A stretch of 64,000 nt of DNA from Chitiniphilus eburneus (GTDB lineage Bacteria > Pseudomonadota > Gammaproteobacteria > Burkholderiales > Chitinibacteraceae). Below the pieces are notes generated by a model. It had not been told where the DNA came from, searched no databases, and saw nothing but the letters and a program-made list of their open reading frames with translations. Numbering within the stretch: the first letter of the stretch is position 1; each line of letters opens with the position of its first letter. This document shows positions 16,571 through 24,804 of this stretch, in pieces. The stretch lies in assembly GCF_005048205.1 (NCBI RefSeq), contig NZ_SUMF01000012.1, positions 1 through 64,000 on the forward strand, written 5' to 3'. Made by a program: the position numbers and the translations under genes.

Positions 16571-16741
16571 GCGCGGCGCGTTTTCCGACAGGGAAGGGCG
16601 CCGCCCATTCGCCCGACCACGGCATCAGACCGTAGCGGGCAAACCTGCCAAGCAGGTTGGGGACGGTTTCGCCGGCCATGCCGCTGGAGCCCCTGAGCAA
16701 ACGCCGGACAGGCGTCATTCAAACGAGATGGAGTGAGCAAT

Positions 16742-19273
16742 ATGAACCGTAACAATCGCAATCCTCGCCGATTGCTGGTGGCCGGCCTGGTGGCGCTGTT
16801 TACCGCCGCCGGACTGTACGCTGCCCCCTGGGCGGAAGGCAGTACCTATTCCGCCGGCACCATCGTGCAATACAACGGCAAGAACTATAAGGCGCTGGTG
16901 ACCCACACCGCCTATGTCGGCACCAACTGGAATCCCGCCGCCACGCCCACGCTGTGGCAGGAAGTGGCCGTCACGCCGACCCCGACGCCCACACCCGTGG
17001 TGACGCCGACCCCGACCGTCACCCCCACCCCCATCGTCACGCCGACCCCGGTGGTGACCCCGACTCCCACGCCGGTGGTGACACCCACCCCGACGCCCGT
17101 GGTGACGCCGACCCCGACGCCGGTCGTCACTCCCACGCCCACCCCGGTGACGCCGACTCCGCCCGCAGGCACCTGCCCGACCTGGGCGCCCGGCCTGTCG
17201 ATCACCGCCGGTTCGTCGCTGCTGTACAACGGCAAGAGCTACAAGGCCCTGGTCACCCATACCGCGCAGGCCGGCTGGGATCCAGCCAGCGTCGCCGCGC
17301 TGTTCCAGCCCGACACCGCATGTGGCGGCACCACGCCGACCCCGACCCCGGGCGGCCCCACCCCGACGCCTGCGCCGACCACGCCGTTCTGCGCACCGGA
17401 ATGGGCAGCCACCAAGATCTACCCGAAGGGCAAGGTCGTCGGCTACAAGGGCGCCGCGTATGAGGCACTGGTCGATACCTATGCCATTCCGCCCGACAGC
17501 ACGGTCTACACCAACCAGTGGAAGCTGGTCGGCGTGCCCAATGGCGATCTCTGCCCGGTATCCGTGCCGAACAACATCAACTACGGCACCGCGCAGCCGG
17601 TGACCGGCAACGCGAACTCCGGCGTGGTCAAGCCCGCGGGCGCCGTCAGCGCCACCCGCATTGCCAATACCGCGTCCACCGCGCCGGCCGGCACGCGCGG
17701 CGGCATCAACCCTGCCACCGATCCGGGTGGCAACCATCCGGGCTTCGATGCCGATACCGGCGGCCGCGTCGCCAAACTGCCCCCCGGCACGCTGACCACG
17801 CAGCACAACGTCTACAGCACCGCCGCTGGCCAGGAACGCGTGGCCTACCTGGGCGACTGGGCGATCTATGGCCGCCGCTTCGACTTCAGCAAGCTGCCGG
17901 TGAAGAACCTGGACCGCCTGGTGTACGGCTTTGCGGGCATCTGCTTCCCCGCCGCCAAGAACACCCAGGACCCGGGTTTCCCGACCACCGCGCCGGCCGC
18001 GGTCAACCGGACCTGCGGCCTGGGCACCACCAAGCTGCCGGACGGCGCGATGGCGATGGCCGACTACGAAGCCGCATTCCTGCGTAACCAGCCGGGCGGC
18101 CAGACCGCCAAGATTTCCGGCATCGAAGGGATGTACGAGATCGGCAAGGACGACGTGGGCGGTGTGTTCGGCGTGCTGTACAACCTGCGCAAGGCCAATC
18201 CGAATCTGAAGCTCGATCTGTCGGTGGGTGGCTGGACGCTGTCCGAGGGTTTCCCGTGGATGGCTTCCGATGCCACGCGGCGCAAGGTGTTCGTCGATTC
18301 CATCGTTGCGTTCCTGGAGCGCTACGACTTCGACGGCATCGACATCGACTGGGAATACCCCGCCAGCGACGGCGCGGTGCCTGGCATGGCGCGTCCCGAC
18401 GATCCGCAGAACTACCTGCAACTGCTGAAGGATCTGCGCGCGGCGCTGGACTGGCTCACCGTCAAGACCGGCAAGAAGTATCGCCTGTCGTCGGCGATCC
18501 CGGCCACGCAGGGCAAGATCGACAAGCTGGCCTGGACCGAAATCAACAAGTACCTCGACCGGCTGTACGTGATGACCTACGACCTGACCGGTGCGTGGGA
18601 ACGCAACATCAGCCATCACACCCCGCTCTACAACAACCCGAACGCCAATGGCTCGTCCACCGGCTCGTCGGCGAGCTGGATGATCGAGTACCTGAACCGC
18701 CAGTACGGCGTGCCGTTCAACAAGATGATGATCGGCGTGGCCAACTACCACCGCTCGAAAGCCATCCTGCCGGGCGACATCACCGAGTACACCAACGGCC
18801 TGAAGGGTGATTCCAGCTTTGGCGATCCGAACTGGAGCGGCATGGCGTTCATCACCGGCATCGCCGGCGTGGGGAGCTGGGAAGCAGGCGTGGTCGAAGG
18901 CTACGACCTCTACCAGAACTATCTGGATCGCGAGATCAAGCCCCGTAACGGCTACCACCTCTACACCGACAAGCAGTCCAACGCCGACTTCGCGGTGAAC
19001 CCGATCGGGGCCAGCGGCTGGTCGTACATCTCGCTGGAAACGCCGCGCACCGCCGGCCTGAAGGCGCAGTACGCCAAGGACAAGGGCCTGGCCGGGGTGT
19101 TCTTCTGGCAGATCGAACAGGACAACGGCTACAACCTGAACGCCGTGAATCACGTGCTCGGCAACACGCTGGTGAGCGACGTGGCGGACGGCAAGCCGCA
19201 AGACCAGATCGCCACCTGCGGCGAGAACGTCACCGCGGCCGAGTGCAAGGAGCTGATCAAGTCGATCAAGTAA
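16742..19273 (+). CDS. Large secreted GH18 chitinase with three CBM5/12-like modules (cluster gene 3)
   Basis: At 843 residues this is the largest protein of the cluster. Signal peptide 1-27, CBM5/12 about 28-76, a long VVTPTPTP linker, a second module 145-194 (CPTWAPG...FQPDTAC), a third 217-271 (CAPEWAATK...NGDLC), a spacer, then a GH18 domain from about 366. The catalytic DGIDIDWE is at 531-538, with Glu538 as proton donor, and VMTYDLTGAW follows. The GH18 lineage differs from genes 1 and 2 (GDWAIYGRRFDFSKLP, YGFAGICFP). Modules 2 and 3 lack the AKWWTQG core found in the other cluster proteins. The ATG at 16742 has GGAG eight bases upstream; an in-frame GTG at 16733 overlaps that site. Confidence 0.94.
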   Translation: MNRNNRNPRRLLVAGLVALFTAAGLYAAPWAEGSTYSAGTIVQYNGKNYKALVTHTAYVGTNWNPAATPTLWQEVAVTPTPTPTPVVTPTPTVTPTPIVTPTPVVTPTPTPVVTPTPTPVVTPTPTPVVTPTPTPVTPTPPAGTCPTWAPGLSITAGSSLLYNGKSYKALVTHTAQAGWDPASVAALFQPDTACGGTTPTPTPGGPTPTPAPTTPFCAPEWAATKIYPKGKVVGYKGAAYEALVDTYAIPPDSTVYTNQWKLVGVPNGDLCPVSVPNNINYGTAQPVTGNANSGVVKPAGAVSATRIANTASTAPAGTRGGINPATDPGGNHPGFDADTGGRVAKLPPGTLTTQHNVYSTAAGQERVAYLGDWAIYGRRFDFSKLPVKNLDRLVYGFAGICFPAAKNTQDPGFPTTAPAAVNRTCGLGTTKLPDGAMAMADYEAAFLRNQPGGQTAKISGIEGMYEIGKDDVGGVFGVLYNLRKANPNLKLDLSVGGWTLSEGFPWMASDATRRKVFVDSIVAFLERYDFDGIDIDWEYPASDGAVPGMARPDDPQNYLQLLKDLRAALDWLTVKTGKKYRLSSAIPATQGKIDKLAWTEINKYLDRLYVMTYDLTGAWERNISHHTPLYNNPNANGSSTGSSASWMIEYLNRQYGVPFNKMMIGVANYHRSKAILPGDITEYTNGLKGDSSFGDPNWSGMAFITGIAGVGSWEAGVVEGYDLYQNYLDREIKPRNGYHLYTDKQSNADFAVNPIGASGWSYISLETPRTAGLKAQYAKDKGLAGVFFWQIEQDNGYNLNAVNHVLGNTLVSDVADGKPQDQIATCGENVTAAECKELIKSIK

Positions 19274-19283
19274 AGCGTTTTTG

Positions 19284-19329
19284 AAGCCGCCAGCCCCGCT
19301 CCCGATTTCGGGGCGGGGCGCCGGCTTTT
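19284..19329 (+). terminator. Hairpin terminator after cluster gene 3
   Basis: The sequence AAGCCG..AGCCCCGC pairs with GCGGGGC.CCGGCTT, interrupted by small mismatches, and ends in TTTT. It lies just after the gene 3 stop. Confidence 0.75.
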
Positions 19330-19386
19330 GGTCGGGAGCGCGCCGGTGCGCGCCACCCATTGCAGTGCCCATAAGGAGGATGGAGA

Positions 19387-21063
19387 GTGAAGTACCCCAA
19401 TAAATTGATGACCCGTATCCTGGCCAGCGCGGTCTTCGCGCTGGGTGTGATGGCCGCGCATGCCGCGCCGGCCTGGCAGGAAGGGAACACCTACGCCGCC
19501 GGCACGGTGGTGAGCTACAACGGCCACGACTACAAGTCGCTGGTGACGCATACTGCCTATGCGGGCGCCAACTGGAACCCGGCCGCCACGCCGACGCTGT
19601 GGCAGGACCTGGGTGTCAGCACCGGCACGCCGACGCCGACGCCCACGCCGACGGTCACCCCGACTCCGACGCCGGTGGTGCCGACGCCGACTCCGGTCGT
19701 GACCCCGACGCCCACGCAGGTGGTCACCCCGACGCCTTCCGCCTGCTACCAGACCTGGAACAGTGGCTCGGTCTACACCGGCGGCCAGCGCGTGACCTAC
19801 AACGGCGTGAACTATGAAGCCAAGTGGTGGACGCAAGGCGACAACCCGGCGCAATCGGGCGACTGGGGCGTGTGGAAGAACATCGGCAACTGTGGCAGCA
19901 CCACGCCGACGCCGGTGACGCCGACCCCCGTCACGCCGACCCCGACGCCGGTCACCCCGACGCCGACCCCGGTGACCCCGACGCCGACGCCCGTCACACC
20001 CACCCCGACTCCGGTGACCCCGACGCCGACGCCTGGTAGTGACGGCCTGCCCAAGCATGTGCTGGTCGGCTATCTGCACGCCAGCTTCGCCAATGGCTCG
20101 GGTTATATCCGCATGGCGGACGTATCGGATGCCTGGGACGTGATCAACCTGTCGTTCGCCGAGCCGACTTCGTCGACCAGCGGCCAGGTCGCGTTCAAGC
20201 AGTGCCCGGCCACCGAGTGTCCCAACGTCGAATCCGAAGCCGAATTCATCGCCGCCATCAAGGCCAAGCAGGCCAAGGGCAAGAAGGTGCTGATCTCGAT
20301 CGGTGGCGCCAACGGCCAGGTGCGCCTGGAAAGCCCCTCCGCCGCGACCGCCTTCGTCAATTCGGTGTCGGCCATCATCGACAAGTACGGCCTGGATGGC
20401 CTGGATGTGGACTTCGAAGGTCACTCGCTGCAACTGAACGCGGGGGACAACGATGTCGCCAACCCGACCTCGCCGGTGATCGTCAACCTGATCAGCGCGC
20501 TGAAGCAGTTGAAGGCCAAGTACGGCAGCAAGTTCACGCTGACCATGGCGCCGGAAACCTTCTTCGTACAACTGGGCTACAGCTTCTACGGCGGCACCTG
20601 CTCCGGCTGCGACACCCGCGCTGGCGCCTACCTGCCGGTGATCTACGCCCTGCGTAACGATCTGACGCTGCTGCACGTGCAGGACTACAACTCCGGCCCC
20701 ATCACCGGGCTGGACAACCAGTACCACACGATGGGCAACGCGGACTTCCACGTCGCAATGACCGACATGTTGTTGAAGGGCTTCAAGGTGGCTGGCACCA
20801 ACTTCAACTTCCCGGCGCTGCGTCCGGAGCAGGTGGCCATCGGCCTGCCGGCCAATGGCAATGCGGGCGGCGGCTTCACCAGCGTGGCGGATGTTCACAC
20901 CGCGCTGAACTGCCTGATGAAGGCCACCAGCTGCGGCAACTACAAGCCTTCGGCCAGCTACCCCAACATGCGCGGCCTGATGACGTGGTCGATCAACTGG
21001 GACAAGTTCAACAACTTTGAATTCTCGACCCAGCATCGCGCGTACTTCAACGCCATGCCTTGA
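19387..21063 (+). CDS. Secreted GH18 chitinase, ChiD-like, with two CBM5/12 modules (cluster gene 4)
   Basis: A 558-residue exported enzyme. Signal peptide 1-26 (MAAHA cleavage), CBM5/12 about 27-77, second CBM5/12 120-169 (AKWWTQG), VTPTPTP linker, then a compact GH18 domain from about 220. The catalytic motif is DGLDVDFE at 337-344, with Glu344 as proton donor; [15 protein letters not shown] and MTWSINWD are further barrel motifs. The lack of a large insertion suggests the smaller GH18 subfamily (Bacillus ChiD/Streptomyces ChiC-like). The start is GTG at 19387, six bases after AAGGAGGA. Its N-terminal module DNA is nearly identical to that of cluster gene 6, and its catalytic domain is closest to gene 7. 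Confidence 0.94.
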   Translation: MKYPNKLMTRILASAVFALGVMAAHAAPAWQEGNTYAAGTVVSYNGHDYKSLVTHTAYAGANWNPAATPTLWQDLGVSTGTPTPTPTPTVTPTPTPVVPTPTPVVTPTPTQVVTPTPSACYQTWNSGSVYTGGQRVTYNGVNYEAKWWTQGDNPAQSGDWGVWKNIGNCGSTTPTPVTPTPVTPTPTPVTPTPTPVTPTPTPVTPTPTPVTPTPTPGSDGLPKHVLVGYLHASFANGSGYIRMADVSDAWDVINLSFAEPTSSTSGQVAFKQCPATECPNVESEAEFIAAIKAKQAKGKKVLISIGGANGQVRLESPSAATAFVNSVSAIIDKYGLDGLDVDFEGHSLQLNAGDNDVANPTSPVIVNLISALKQLKAKYGSKFTLTMAPETFFVQLGYSFYGGTCSGCDTRAGAYLPVIYALRNDLTLLHVQDYNSGPITGLDNQYHTMGNADFHVAMTDMLLKGFKVAGTNFNFPALRPEQVAIGLPANGNAGGGFTSVADVHTALNCLMKATSCGNYKPSASYPNMRGLMTWSINWDKFNNFEFSTQHRAYFNAMP

Positions 21064-21078
21064 TGGCTTAGCAGCATC

Positions 21079-21098
21079 GGCCCGGCGCAAGCCGGGCC
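21079..21098 (+). terminator. Hairpin after cluster gene 4
   Basis: GGCCCGGC and GCCGGGCC form a perfect 8-bp stem around GCAA, 16 bp after the stop. No U tract follows, so it may be a 3'-end stabiliser or a weak terminator. Confidence 0.5.
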
Positions 21099-21338
21099 CA
21101 TAAGCGCCGAGGACAACCCCTCCTGGCGGCATCGTGTTCACGGGTCGTACCACGTGTTCGCGCTGCTTGTCGGGATGTCTTGCCGGGTGTTGTCACCGGC
21201 GCGCAAAAAGCCGCCACCGATCCGGGGGCGATGACGCCGAGCGGTCGGCCCGTCATCGCTTCCGGACCGGGAGCGCGGTTCCGGCGGAAAGACCCATCAG
21301 GGCGCCGCCACCCCCATTCGGGATATGGAGAGTGTGAA

Positions 21339-22892
21339 ATGCAGAGCGTAATCAAGGCACGCCATCGGCGTGTGCTGGGCGGGCTGTTGTTCGCCCTGAC
21401 CATCATGGCCGCGCAGGCCGCACCCGCCTGGCAGGAAGGCAGCAGCTACGCGGCCGGTGCCGTGGTCAGCTACAACGGCCACGACTACCAGGCGCTGGTT
21501 GCCCACACCGCCTATGCCGGCGCCAACTGGAACCCGGCCGCGACGCCGACGCTCTGGCGCGATCTGGGCGCCAGCAGTGGTGGCAATCCCACCCCGACTG
21601 CGACGCCCACCGCGACGCCGGTACCGACACCGACCCGAACACCCACCCCGAACACCACGCCCGCGCCCGCCACCTGCTATGTGGCCTGGAGCAGTGGCGC
21701 GGTCTACAACGGCGGCGCGCGAGTGACCTACAACGGCGTGAACTACGAAGCCAAGTGGTGGACACAGGGCGACAACCCCGCCCAGTCGGGCGAGTGGGGG
21801 GTGTGGAAGACGCTGGGCAACTGCGGCGCGACCACGCCGCAACCCACGCCGACCCCGCCACCCACGGCTACGCCGACGCCACGACCCACGCCTACCCCCA
21901 CGCCCTCCTGCGCCGACTGGACCGCCAGCGGCAGCTATGGCGAAGGCACCGTGGTGCGCTATCAGGGCCAGAACTATCGGGCGCTGCTGCCGCATACGCT
22001 GGGGCCGGGCATCAACTGGGTACCGTCGAACTCGCCGCTGCTCTGGCAGGCGGGCGGCACGTGCCCCGGCACCGCGGCCACGCCGCCGCGATTCGCGGCG
22101 CCACCGGCGACCTGGCAGGAGCACTGGTTCGAGCATCAGCAGAACATGGCGCTGATCGCTTACAACGACACCGTCGCCATCTACTTCGATGCCGAGGTGA
22201 ATCGCGACGCCGGTAAGTGGATGCTGCCGTACCTGACCCGGATGTGGCAGTACGCGCAGAAAACCTACGGTACGGCGCTGAGCACTGATCGCCTGTATTC
22301 GCTGCATCACGAAAGCAAGTACTGGGGCGGCCATCCCTCCACCGTTTACGACGCCTCGCACGACTACCGCAATGTCAGCGATGTGGGGGGCGGTAACTGG
22401 ATCAATCCGCAGTACGAGGTGGTCACGCACGAGACGGGGCACGTGGTCGAATCGATCGCCAGCGGCAAGCATGGTTCACCCGCCTTCCCATTGTGGGGCG
22501 ACAGCAAGTGGATGGAGTTCTACATCTACGACGCCTACGTCGCGCTCGGCATGACCCAGCAGGCCAGCGATGTCTACAACCGCTGGATCGTCGGAAGCGA
22601 CAGTTTCCCGCGTGCCGGCACCTACTGGTTCCGCGACTGGTTCTACCCGTTGTGGCGTGACCATGGCCATGCGCAGGTGATGGTGAAGTACTTCCAGTTG
22701 CTGGGGCAGTACTTCCCCAACAACGGTCGCGACTACACCCGCAACCTGAACTGGGGCGAGTACATCCACTTCATGAGTGGCGCCGCCGGCAAGGATCTCA
22801 AGCCGATGGCGACGCAGGCCTTCGGCTGGCCGGCCGAGCGGGAAGCCCAGTTCCAGCAGGCGAAGCGGGATTTTCCGAACATCCGCTACTGA
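21339..22892 (+). CDS. Secreted chitin-binding putative zinc metalloprotease (cluster gene 5)
   Basis: A 517-residue exported protein with no GH18 domain. Signal peptide 1-27 (MAAQA cleavage), then CBM5/12 modules at about 28-78, 113-162 (AKWWTQG) and 191-242, joined by Thr/Pro linkers. The C-terminal 270 residues contain VVTHETGHVVE, in which H364-E365-T-G-H368 fits the zincin HExxH motif; Glu393 in SKWMEF, 25 residues on, could be the third zinc ligand as in gluzincins. The family of this domain is not recognised. The role inferred from context is removal of protein from chitin composites. The ATG at 21339 follows GGAGAGTGTGAA. The leader contains a GCGATGACG...CGTCATCGC inverted pair (21228-21236, 21251-21259). 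Confidence 0.82.
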   Translation: MQSVIKARHRRVLGGLLFALTIMAAQAAPAWQEGSSYAAGAVVSYNGHDYQALVAHTAYAGANWNPAATPTLWRDLGASSGGNPTPTATPTATPVPTPTRTPTPNTTPAPATCYVAWSSGAVYNGGARVTYNGVNYEAKWWTQGDNPAQSGEWGVWKTLGNCGATTPQPTPTPPPTATPTPRPTPTPTPSCADWTASGSYGEGTVVRYQGQNYRALLPHTLGPGINWVPSNSPLLWQAGGTCPGTAATPPRFAAPPATWQEHWFEHQQNMALIAYNDTVAIYFDAEVNRDAGKWMLPYLTRMWQYAQKTYGTALSTDRLYSLHHESKYWGGHPSTVYDASHDYRNVSDVGGGNWINPQYEVVTHETGHVVESIASGKHGSPAFPLWGDSKWMEFYIYDAYVALGMTQQASDVYNRWIVGSDSFPRAGTYWFRDWFYPLWRDHGHAQVMVKYFQLLGQYFPNNGRDYTRNLNWGEYIHFMSGAAGKDLKPMATQAFGWPAEREAQFQQAKRDFPNIRY

Positions 22893-22972
22893 GCGGATTC
22901 ACCGTCGCCGGCGCCGGTACGGGCCGGCGGCGGGCATGACGCAGTACGTCAATCACAAGGAGGATGGAGACG

Positions 22973-24466
22973 ATGAAACAGCAAACCTCGCGCATGACGC
23001 GACTGCTGCTGGCCGCAGTACTGGCCGGTGGCGTGATGGTCGCGCACGCCGCGCCGGCCTGGCAGGAAGGGAACACCTACGCCGCCGGCACGGTGGTGAG
23101 CTACAACGGCCACGACTATAAGTCGCTGGTGACGCATACCGCCTATGCGGGCGCCAACTGGAACCCGGCCGCCACGCCGACGCTGTGGCAGGACCTGGGT
23201 GTCAGCACCGGCACGCCGACGCCGACCCCCACGCCGACGGTCACCCCGACGCCGACGCCGACCCCGGTCGTGACCCCGACGCCCACGCAGGTGGTCACCC
23301 CGACGCCGACGCCTTCCACCTGCTATCAGGCCTGGACCAGCGGCGGTGTCTACACCGGTGGCGCCCGCGTGACCTACAACGGCGTGAATTACGAAGCGCG
23401 GTGGTGGACGCAAGGCGACAACCCGGCGCAGTCGGGCGAATGGGGTGTCTGGAAAAACATCGGCAACTGTACCGGTGGCGTTACGCCGACCCCGACGCCG
23501 GTGACGCCGACTCCCACACCGGTGACCCCGACGCCCACCCCCACCACGCCGACTCCCACGCCGGTATCGTCGATCCGCTTCGCGCCGTACATCGACGTGA
23601 GTGGCAGCATGGATCTGTCGGCCTGGGCGCAGGCCACGGGCGGGCGCTATGTCTCGCTGGCGTTCTTCAACTCGGCGGGCGGTTGCAACGGTGGCTGGCC
23701 GACCGGCGAAGCGGGCCTCCTCAGTCAGGCCAACTCGCTCAAGGCGTTCGGCGGCAATGTGATCGTGTCCTCGGGTGGCTGGAATGCCAACGACCTGGCG
23801 CGTAGCTGCACTGACGCCTCCGCGCTGGCAACCACCTACGAGAACGTGCTGGATCGCTTCGGCACCAACCGTCTGGACCTCGACCCCGAAAATGCCCCGG
23901 GCAACAACAACCTGGAGCAGGCCGTGGTCGATCGCCGCAATGCCGCGGTGAAGATCCTGCAGGATCGCGCCAAGGCCAAGGGCAAGACCGTGTTCGTGTC
24001 GTACACCCTGGGGGTGAACCCGGACGGCGGTTTCAACGGCGAGAACCTGTACGTGCTGCAATCGGCCAAGAATGCCGGCGTCGAGGTCAGCCTGGTCAAT
24101 CCGATGATCATGGATTACTACGACGGCGTTTCCGGTAACCAGATGGGCGCCCGCTCGATCCTGGCGTTGCAGAAGGTGCATGCCCAGATCAAGAACCTGT
24201 GGCCCGGCAAGACCGATGCCCAGTACTGGGGCATGTTGTCGGCCACCGCGATGATCGGTCAGAACGACACCCCCGTCGAAGTGTTCACTCTCGCCGATGC
24301 ACGCCTGGTGCGCGACTTCGCCAGGCAGCAGGGGATGGGGATGCTGACCTTCTGGTCGCTGGGCCGTGACAACGGTAACTGCGCCGGCAGCACCGTCGCC
24401 AACTGGCAGTGCAGCGGTATCGTGCAGAACCAGTGGGACTTCAGCCGGATCTTCATGGACTTCTAA
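22973..24466 (+). CDS. Secreted divergent GH18-type protein with two CBM5/12 modules (cluster gene 6)
   Basis: A 497-residue exported protein. Signal peptide 1-26 (VMVAHA cleavage), CBM5/12 about 27-77, second CBM5/12 117-166 (here ARWWTQG instead of AKWWTQG), short linkers, and a C-terminal barrel-like domain from about 200 (IRFAPYIDVSGSMDLSAWA). The segment NRLDLDPE at 299-306 aligns with the GH18 motif DxxDxDxE: the last two aspartates (302, 304) and Glu306 are kept, but the first aspartate is Asn299. VIVSSGGW and MDYYDG fit other barrel strands. It probably belongs to a divergent GH18 branch. The ATG at 22973 was chosen because the ATG at 22964 directly abuts AAGGAGG with no spacer. Confidence 0.88.
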   Translation: MKQQTSRMTRLLLAAVLAGGVMVAHAAPAWQEGNTYAAGTVVSYNGHDYKSLVTHTAYAGANWNPAATPTLWQDLGVSTGTPTPTPTPTVTPTPTPTPVVTPTPTQVVTPTPTPSTCYQAWTSGGVYTGGARVTYNGVNYEARWWTQGDNPAQSGEWGVWKNIGNCTGGVTPTPTPVTPTPTPVTPTPTPTTPTPTPVSSIRFAPYIDVSGSMDLSAWAQATGGRYVSLAFFNSAGGCNGGWPTGEAGLLSQANSLKAFGGNVIVSSGGWNANDLARSCTDASALATTYENVLDRFGTNRLDLDPENAPGNNNLEQAVVDRRNAAVKILQDRAKAKGKTVFVSYTLGVNPDGGFNGENLYVLQSAKNAGVEVSLVNPMIMDYYDGVSGNQMGARSILALQKVHAQIKNLWPGKTDAQYWGMLSATAMIGQNDTPVEVFTLADARLVRDFARQQGMGMLTFWSLGRDNGNCAGSTVANWQCSGIVQNQWDFSRIFMDF

Positions 24467-24477
24467 CCGAGAGTGCT

Positions 24478-24517
24478 GAGTCGGCCTTCGTCTTGATGAC
24501 GAAGGCCGACTCATTTT
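24478..24517 (+). terminator. Strong intrinsic terminator after cluster gene 6
   Basis: GAGTCGGCCTTCGTC and its exact complement form a 15-bp stem around TTGAT, followed by ATTTTG. It isolates gene 7 from gene 6. Confidence 0.9.
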
Positions 24518-24708
24518 GTGCATGTCTGGGCATAAATGCGCGCATCGTCGCGCAATGGCGATTTTCTGACACCCGCTGGTATGCGAATGTCCTGACAAGT
24601 GAGCCGGATAACACTCGGAATATGCCGATAATCGTTGGATTTCACCGTATGAACGGATTTATCCAGCAAGTATCTGTTTTTTCTAATTTTCCCGGCGTGT
24701 CCAGGCGA

Positions 24709-24737
24709 TTGACATGCCTTACAGCGCGGCGTAAACA
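24709..24737 (+). promoter_or_regulatory. Sigma-70 promoter for cluster gene 7
   Basis: TTGACA (24709-24714) and TAAACA (24732-24737) are spaced by 17 bp, 68 bp before the gene 7 start. The -35 is consensus and the -10 is moderate. It lies after the gene 6 terminator, so gene 7 is probably its own transcription unit. A TGGTAT word occurs upstream at 24577-24582. Confidence 0.65.
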
Positions 24738-24804
24738 GAGAGCGCACGGCAGGTGACCCCGTCAACCGGCCGACTAGACGAAAAACCATGGATGGAGGAA
24801 TCCA

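Noticed and set aside
16600-16700. Possible cyclic-di-GMP riboswitch before chitinase gene 3
   Set aside because: GGGCAAACC...GGGGACG resembles part of the GEMM-I core, but the following GCAAAGCC element and the closing GGTAGCGGGGTTACC-like part are missing. A covariance search (Infernal, RF01051) would decide; a significant hit would revive it.
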